Origin: Sipunculus nudus
Lineage: Eukaryota > Annelida > Sipuncula > Golfingiida > Sipunculidae
Reading direction: 5' to 3'
DNA: 64,000 nt
Assembly (NCBI GenBank): GCA_026874595.1
Contig: CM049317.1
Location: 59,097,118 to 59,161,117, forward strand
The position numbers and the translations under genes were made by a program. Below, one piece after another: positions 60,601-64,000 of this stretch. The first letter of the stretch is position 1. Each line of letters opens with the position of its first letter. Under the pieces are notes generated by a model. It was not told where the DNA came from and did not search any database. It saw only the letters and a program-made list of their open reading frames with translations.

Positions 60601-62908
60601 CTTCCTCTTGCCATTACAACGACAAGCATTAATCACGTGTTTGATAATCCTGACACGGCAAAATACAGATTATTGATTGCTCTGGCAAGTACTGAAGCCT
60701 TAGAGTGTCATAAACGGAAAGTTGTAGGTAATGACCCATTTTTAGGCAACACTTTTCTTTCCTGGTCGGAAGCACATGTTGAGTTTAACTGATAAAAGAC
60801 AAACTAAAATTTTCTTTTCCTTTCCGTCTTAATAGACGCGTAAACTTTATCACATGCTAAGTACATACTTATGATCAGACAAACAGTTATGCAACCTCTA
60901 TTTTTTTTGTTTCGTTCGATTGCAGCTACGTGTACATTGCTTACCAAACGTACATAGCTTTTATAATTTTTGCTTTTTCTTTTGGAAAATATATTTGATC
61001 GATATAATTAATCGATATTTAATATCCTAATTACTAATAGCTGTCGTGTTCTGATTATCATGTTTCCTTTTTGACTCACCATTACTCCTTGTTTCGGAGG
61101 CAATTTAATCTCCAATATAACTCTTATCAATAAGATGTTATTTTAAAGATTACACTGCCTGATAACACTTATGTTTATTAAAAAAAATAATAATCATACA
61201 TTTAGACTCAGACCGATATTGCCCAATACTACAACATTAGCTAAATCTATTTTCTGATATAATTTAAACAGAGGCAGACTTGTTTATGTCTCAGCTGCAA
61301 GCACCGAATGATTCGCTAGGCTATATTTTTGACAAATGTATTGTTCTCTGGTGGAATATCACGTGGTCAGTGGTTGATTGTAACGAAACTCATCCCGTCA
61401 TTTGTAGAACAACATCAAGTGATTCTGGCCTGTCGAGTCACTTGACAGGCCACAGGAATATCACAGGTATACAAGATTTATTTATTACAGTATATTTCAA
61501 AAGGATAGCTCATTCAACATGCGTGGATTTTGAATGAGGTTCTGCTAGTATCTGCTACAATTTTAAACATATGTTACAATTGTACAATTGACATAAAGAC
61601 ATTAGTACAATGTCGAAGTAGATAATATGCATTACATAGAGTATATTAATCATCGAATAATCATTAATGATTAATTATAATAATAAAAATTACTGCATTG
61701 GCTATCGGAAAAAGCAAAAGTTATAACATGGAAAAATAATATATTTGAGAACGTTCACTGAAATAAATATTTCATTTATAATCGTAAAAGAGATGCAAAA
61801 GGTGTAAACTATAAAAGATGTAACAAATTGAGGGTTTTCATCTCATTTTCTCTTTAATATGTTTTTTGTAACTTGTGCTACTTTTGTGATTTGTGCATGA
61901 TACCTGAGACTGTGTTCTTCAGTAAAACGCTAAAAAGCGGCCTTTCAGTCCTGTTTTTTTTTGTTACGCTCCTAACTCAGCGCTTATACACAGCAGTCGA
62001 TGCAGCAGATCTCCTTTCGTGTAACCGCCGCTTTGTGTAACAAGATTCTCTGACTTCGACCACCAGGGTGGGTACAGAGCAAAGAAGGGTAATCAGACCA
62101 ATGAGAGCTTGGTATCGCATCGTGCATCCAGCTCCCAATTTTGAACATGCGACACCTACTCTCGCTGATCTGATTACACTTGGGACACCAGCTCGCGTTG
62201 GATTGATTCGTGTGCATGAACCGGTGTCTTGAGACCGGCGCGAGTGGGTCTTATTACTGTCCTTGGCCGATACACTGCACTTTGGAATATGCTGCATGGG
62301 CTTCGTATATCATTTATCCACGATCATGACTATGTCAACTAGAACTTTTACTACTTTTTATCGGTGAACCTTTTATAAGTGTCTTCGTAGTATGTGAGCA
62401 CACAGCTCTGTTACACATGTAAAGGCACATCGACAATGCCACCGCATAAGAACACTTTATTTACAATAGGTGCATGTATATAGGCCTTCCCAGATTCTAA
62501 ATAAGTCACACGTTTGTTGTTGTATTTTTTGGCACATACTCGATTTCTATGCAAGTAAATTGGTTTTCCTAATCAGTATTATCAGGATTGAGCTAAATCT
62601 ATATAGAATATGAGTATAGACAAGTCAATAAGACTATTGAGCAGAATGCATTCACGTAATCTGTTTGAAGAAGTCACATGATTTGATTTTATGTCATGTG
62701 ACCGTTCATAAGACAAGTCAGTGCATGTATGTTTATGGAGAGGGAACACAGCCAACTGCACAAGATCATGGGGGAATATCCGAAATGGATTATTCATTTT
62801 GTTTTCATTGCAATAAGCCATATAGGTAGGTATGCTGTAGATCAAGAATAATTCCCTGATATCTAACGTATTGCCTGCTAAATAACAGGATAACCTTTTG
62901 ATAATAAA

Positions 62909-62969
<61 letters not shown>

Positions 62970-63284
62970 CATACATAGGGCTTCACCATGACTTGTTGAT
63001 CTATGTTTGTGATACAGCTTATTGACATAGCATGAATATTAAAGACGAATTTTGAATGAAAATATGACGATTTATATATAATTAATGCAGAATATGGCAG
63101 TACCAAAATGCATTCGATGAAATTTAATGATAAAGTCATGGCCATGAGAGTATCTTTTCAGTCTGTACAGGAACAAATTTTAAACTATAGAACTGTAGAA
63201 GTCCAGATTTACAATATCACATTTTCCATTTAAATCTGCACGAACTAGGTTCAACCGCACGTTAAAATATACCCTGATTATCTG

Positions 63285-63324
<40 letters not shown>

Positions 63325-64000
63325 TATAAATTAATGTATAAATCATTATATACGTATATATAGGAGGGAATAAAGAGGAAGATGTTCTTTGCTCTCCGTC
63401 AACTTTTGAGTTAACTAGCAAGTGCTGCAATAGTCATCACAAATTCCTTCCATTGCCCCTCCTGTCCAGTGGTGAAACAGGTTACCGACGTCTGGAGGGC
63501 CTTATGCGTAAACGTAACCTGTCTTCGATATGGCTCCCAATTCAAAGAAACAAGTTCAAATCTTTTACCTGGATTAACGGAGCCAAACCGGGTAAGTTGT
63601 GTTATATATTCTATAAACTTCACTGTCACTTTTTTTGTTTCTGGTTTCTTGACTTTTCGTGCATTTGTCCAAAAGAGATGTATTAAGTAATGTTATTTTT
63701 TTTCTCGATGCCGAAAATAATAACTTAAATTTCATGTAGACAAAATGACTAATGATGACCTTAATCTAGTATTACCCGTTAGTTATACATACATACATAC
63801 ATACACACATTCATACATATAAGCTTATACATACATACATTCATACATACAAAAAATACAAATATACTTAAAATTAATTAAATTTTAAATCTAATTATTG
63901 AATATTGTTTTTAAATAATAAAAATTATTAAAATGTACAGTTGGAGAATTTGCTAGACAGTCATGGCCAATCAGACAGAATCATTGCGGTATGTTACTAC
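57551..64000 (+). CDS. Multi-exon gene with at least three C-type lectin-like domains, 3' end outside the window
   Basis: Exons 57551-57668, 58677-58862, 59330-59440, 60283-60476, 61274-61466, 63364-63591 and 63941 onward encode a signal peptide, CTLD1, CTLD2, CTLD3 and the start of CTLD3's second half. Junctions are phase 1 except that between exons 4 and 5, which I could only reconcile as phase 0 and which is uncertain. Each CTLD is split at the same place, just after the central W-x-W-like core, as in the minus-strand CTLD-NACHT gene. No WND or EPN/QPD motif is intact. It lies head to head with that gene. Inference: a paralogous surface receptor whose stalk, membrane and possibly NACHT exons lie beyond 64000. 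Confidence 0.78.
57716..58022. repeat. GCGGTATGCGG / CCGCATACCGC repeat unit in intron 1
   Basis: The motif GCGGTATGC occurs several times at the left (57727, 57752) and its complement GCATACCGC at the right (57910-58005), giving an inverted arrangement with palindromic substructure. Probably a MITE. Confidence 0.7.
58677..58862 (+). CDS. Exon 2: first half of CTLD1, plus-strand lectin gene
   Basis: Acceptor TTTGTGTTTCAG, donor A|GTAAAT. Encodes MRSTFTGTLEHCKAMFIKGR and then LTLFMQKNNLSSTWLPVRAM and GSWMIHGENA. The W-L-P and final W positions match the CTLD core. Phase 1 at both ends. Confidence 0.82.
59330..59440 (+). CDS. Exon 3: second half of CTLD1, plus-strand lectin gene
   Basis: Acceptor ATTTATTTTAG, donor G|GTATTG. 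Encodes APFYTDDVKVCAAHIDLITT then TRCSANGIGVLCKSK, with the three expected Cys positions of a CTLD end. Phase 1 at both ends. Confidence 0.8.
60283..60476 (+). CDS. Exon 4: first half of CTLD2, plus-strand lectin gene (3' boundary uncertain)
   Basis: Acceptor GAATTTAACAG. Encodes CDGCIEPGCLRVRNACLWVQ, CHTGNWYQADHFCYRVQGSM and MVQQKCGQNEFWTP. The C-x2-C...C...C-x4-NWY-x-A pattern parallels exon 4 of the minus-strand gene (DCESC...NWYSARAVC). The best donor is CCT|GTGAAG at 60476; other choices are not phase compatible. Confidence 0.72.
61274..61466 (+). CDS. Exon 5: second half of CTLD2, plus-strand lectin gene
   Basis: The acceptor could end at 61271, 61273 or 61277 in a run of AG dinucleotides; 61273 fits the phase 0 donor of exon 4. 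Encodes ADLFMSQLQAPNDSLGYIFD, KCIVLWWNITWSVVDCNETH and PVICRTTSS, with the W...C...PVIC end of a CTLD. The Ser/Thr-rich tail before donor G|GTATAC may be an interdomain linker. Confidence 0.82.
61467..63363 (+). other. Intron 5 of the plus-strand lectin gene
   Basis: About 1.9 kb. It includes (TA)n tracts at 62909-62966 and 63288-63320. A short block near 61975-62240 has mixed-strand ORFs but no recognised domain. Confidence 0.5.
62909..62966. repeat. (TA)n microsatellite
   Basis: Pure TA run followed by ACATACATACATA. Confidence 0.95.
63364..63591 (+). CDS. Exon 6: first half of CTLD3, plus-strand lectin gene
   Basis: Acceptor TATATATAG directly after a (TA)n tract, donor G|GTAAGT. Encodes EEDVLCSPSTFELTSKCCNS, RRLEGLMRKRNLSSIWLPIQ and KSFTWINGAKP. 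The SSIWLP phrase nearly repeats SSTWLP of CTLD1, which points to tandem domain duplication. Phase 1 at both ends. Confidence 0.87.
63787..63852. repeat. (CATA)n microsatellite
   Basis: Interrupted CATA tetranucleotide run in intron 6 of the plus-strand lectin gene. Confidence 0.9.
63941..64000 (+). CDS. Exon 7 (partial): second half of CTLD3
   Basis: Acceptor AAAATGTACAG in phase 1. Encodes VGEFARQSWPIRQNHCGMLL up to the window end. The W......HCGML pattern is the usual pre-terminal block of a CTLD. Confidence 0.78.
   Translation, partial: MENLLDSHGQSDRIIAVCYY

Overview
This is eukaryotic, animal DNA, most likely from a mollusc and perhaps a bivalve. It is AT-rich, with introns marked by GT/AG splice sites, long (TA)n, (GA)n, (ATA)n and poly-C/poly-G tracts, MITEs, tRNA-derived SINEs, a degenerate LINE, a Penelope-like element, and genes of expanded lophotrochozoan immune type (C-type lectin-like domains, NACHT). 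The taxon is an inference from repeat style and gene content. No prokaryotic operons, CRISPR arrays or rRNA genes are present.

Layout. 1-2.2 kb: a tandem ~280-bp repeat and other repeats. 3.0-4.4 kb: an uninterrupted 466-codon gene for an SMPDL3/acid-sphingomyelinase-like phosphodiesterase, with signal peptide and hydrophobic C-terminus. 4.4-29 kb: no convincing host gene. This gene desert holds foldback elements, an inverted repeat pair around a degenerate LINE, a probable solo LTR, SINE heads, a ~0.9-kb duplication, a 503-bp hAT-type MITE and a ~2-kb hAT-like insertion whose empty site is preserved nearby. 29.0-36.2 kb, minus strand: a two-exon gene for a 316-aa two-pass membrane protein with a Ser/Thr-rich loop and a PPxY tail. 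36.4-43.2 kb: repeats, a minisatellite and a rearranged Penelope-like element.

43.3-54.5 kb, minus strand: the centrepiece. Ten exons with fully compatible splice phases give a 795-residue protein: signal peptide, two C-type lectin-like domains, Thr-rich stalk, transmembrane helix, basic juxtamembrane segment, linker and an intact NACHT NTPase. This is a predicted surface receptor that joins an extracellular lectin sensor to an intracellular NLR-type switch in one polypeptide. 57.5-64 kb, plus strand: a second multi-exon gene with at least three CTLDs, head-to-head with the first, with the same exon logic, running off the window end.

The likely theme is a cluster of innate-immune receptor genes made by exon shuffling (mostly phase 1-1 CTLD exons) in a repeat-rich region. 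The third copy of a tandem triplication runs into the end of the NACHT coding exon. All exon models are read by eye from splice signals and frame and have no transcript support.
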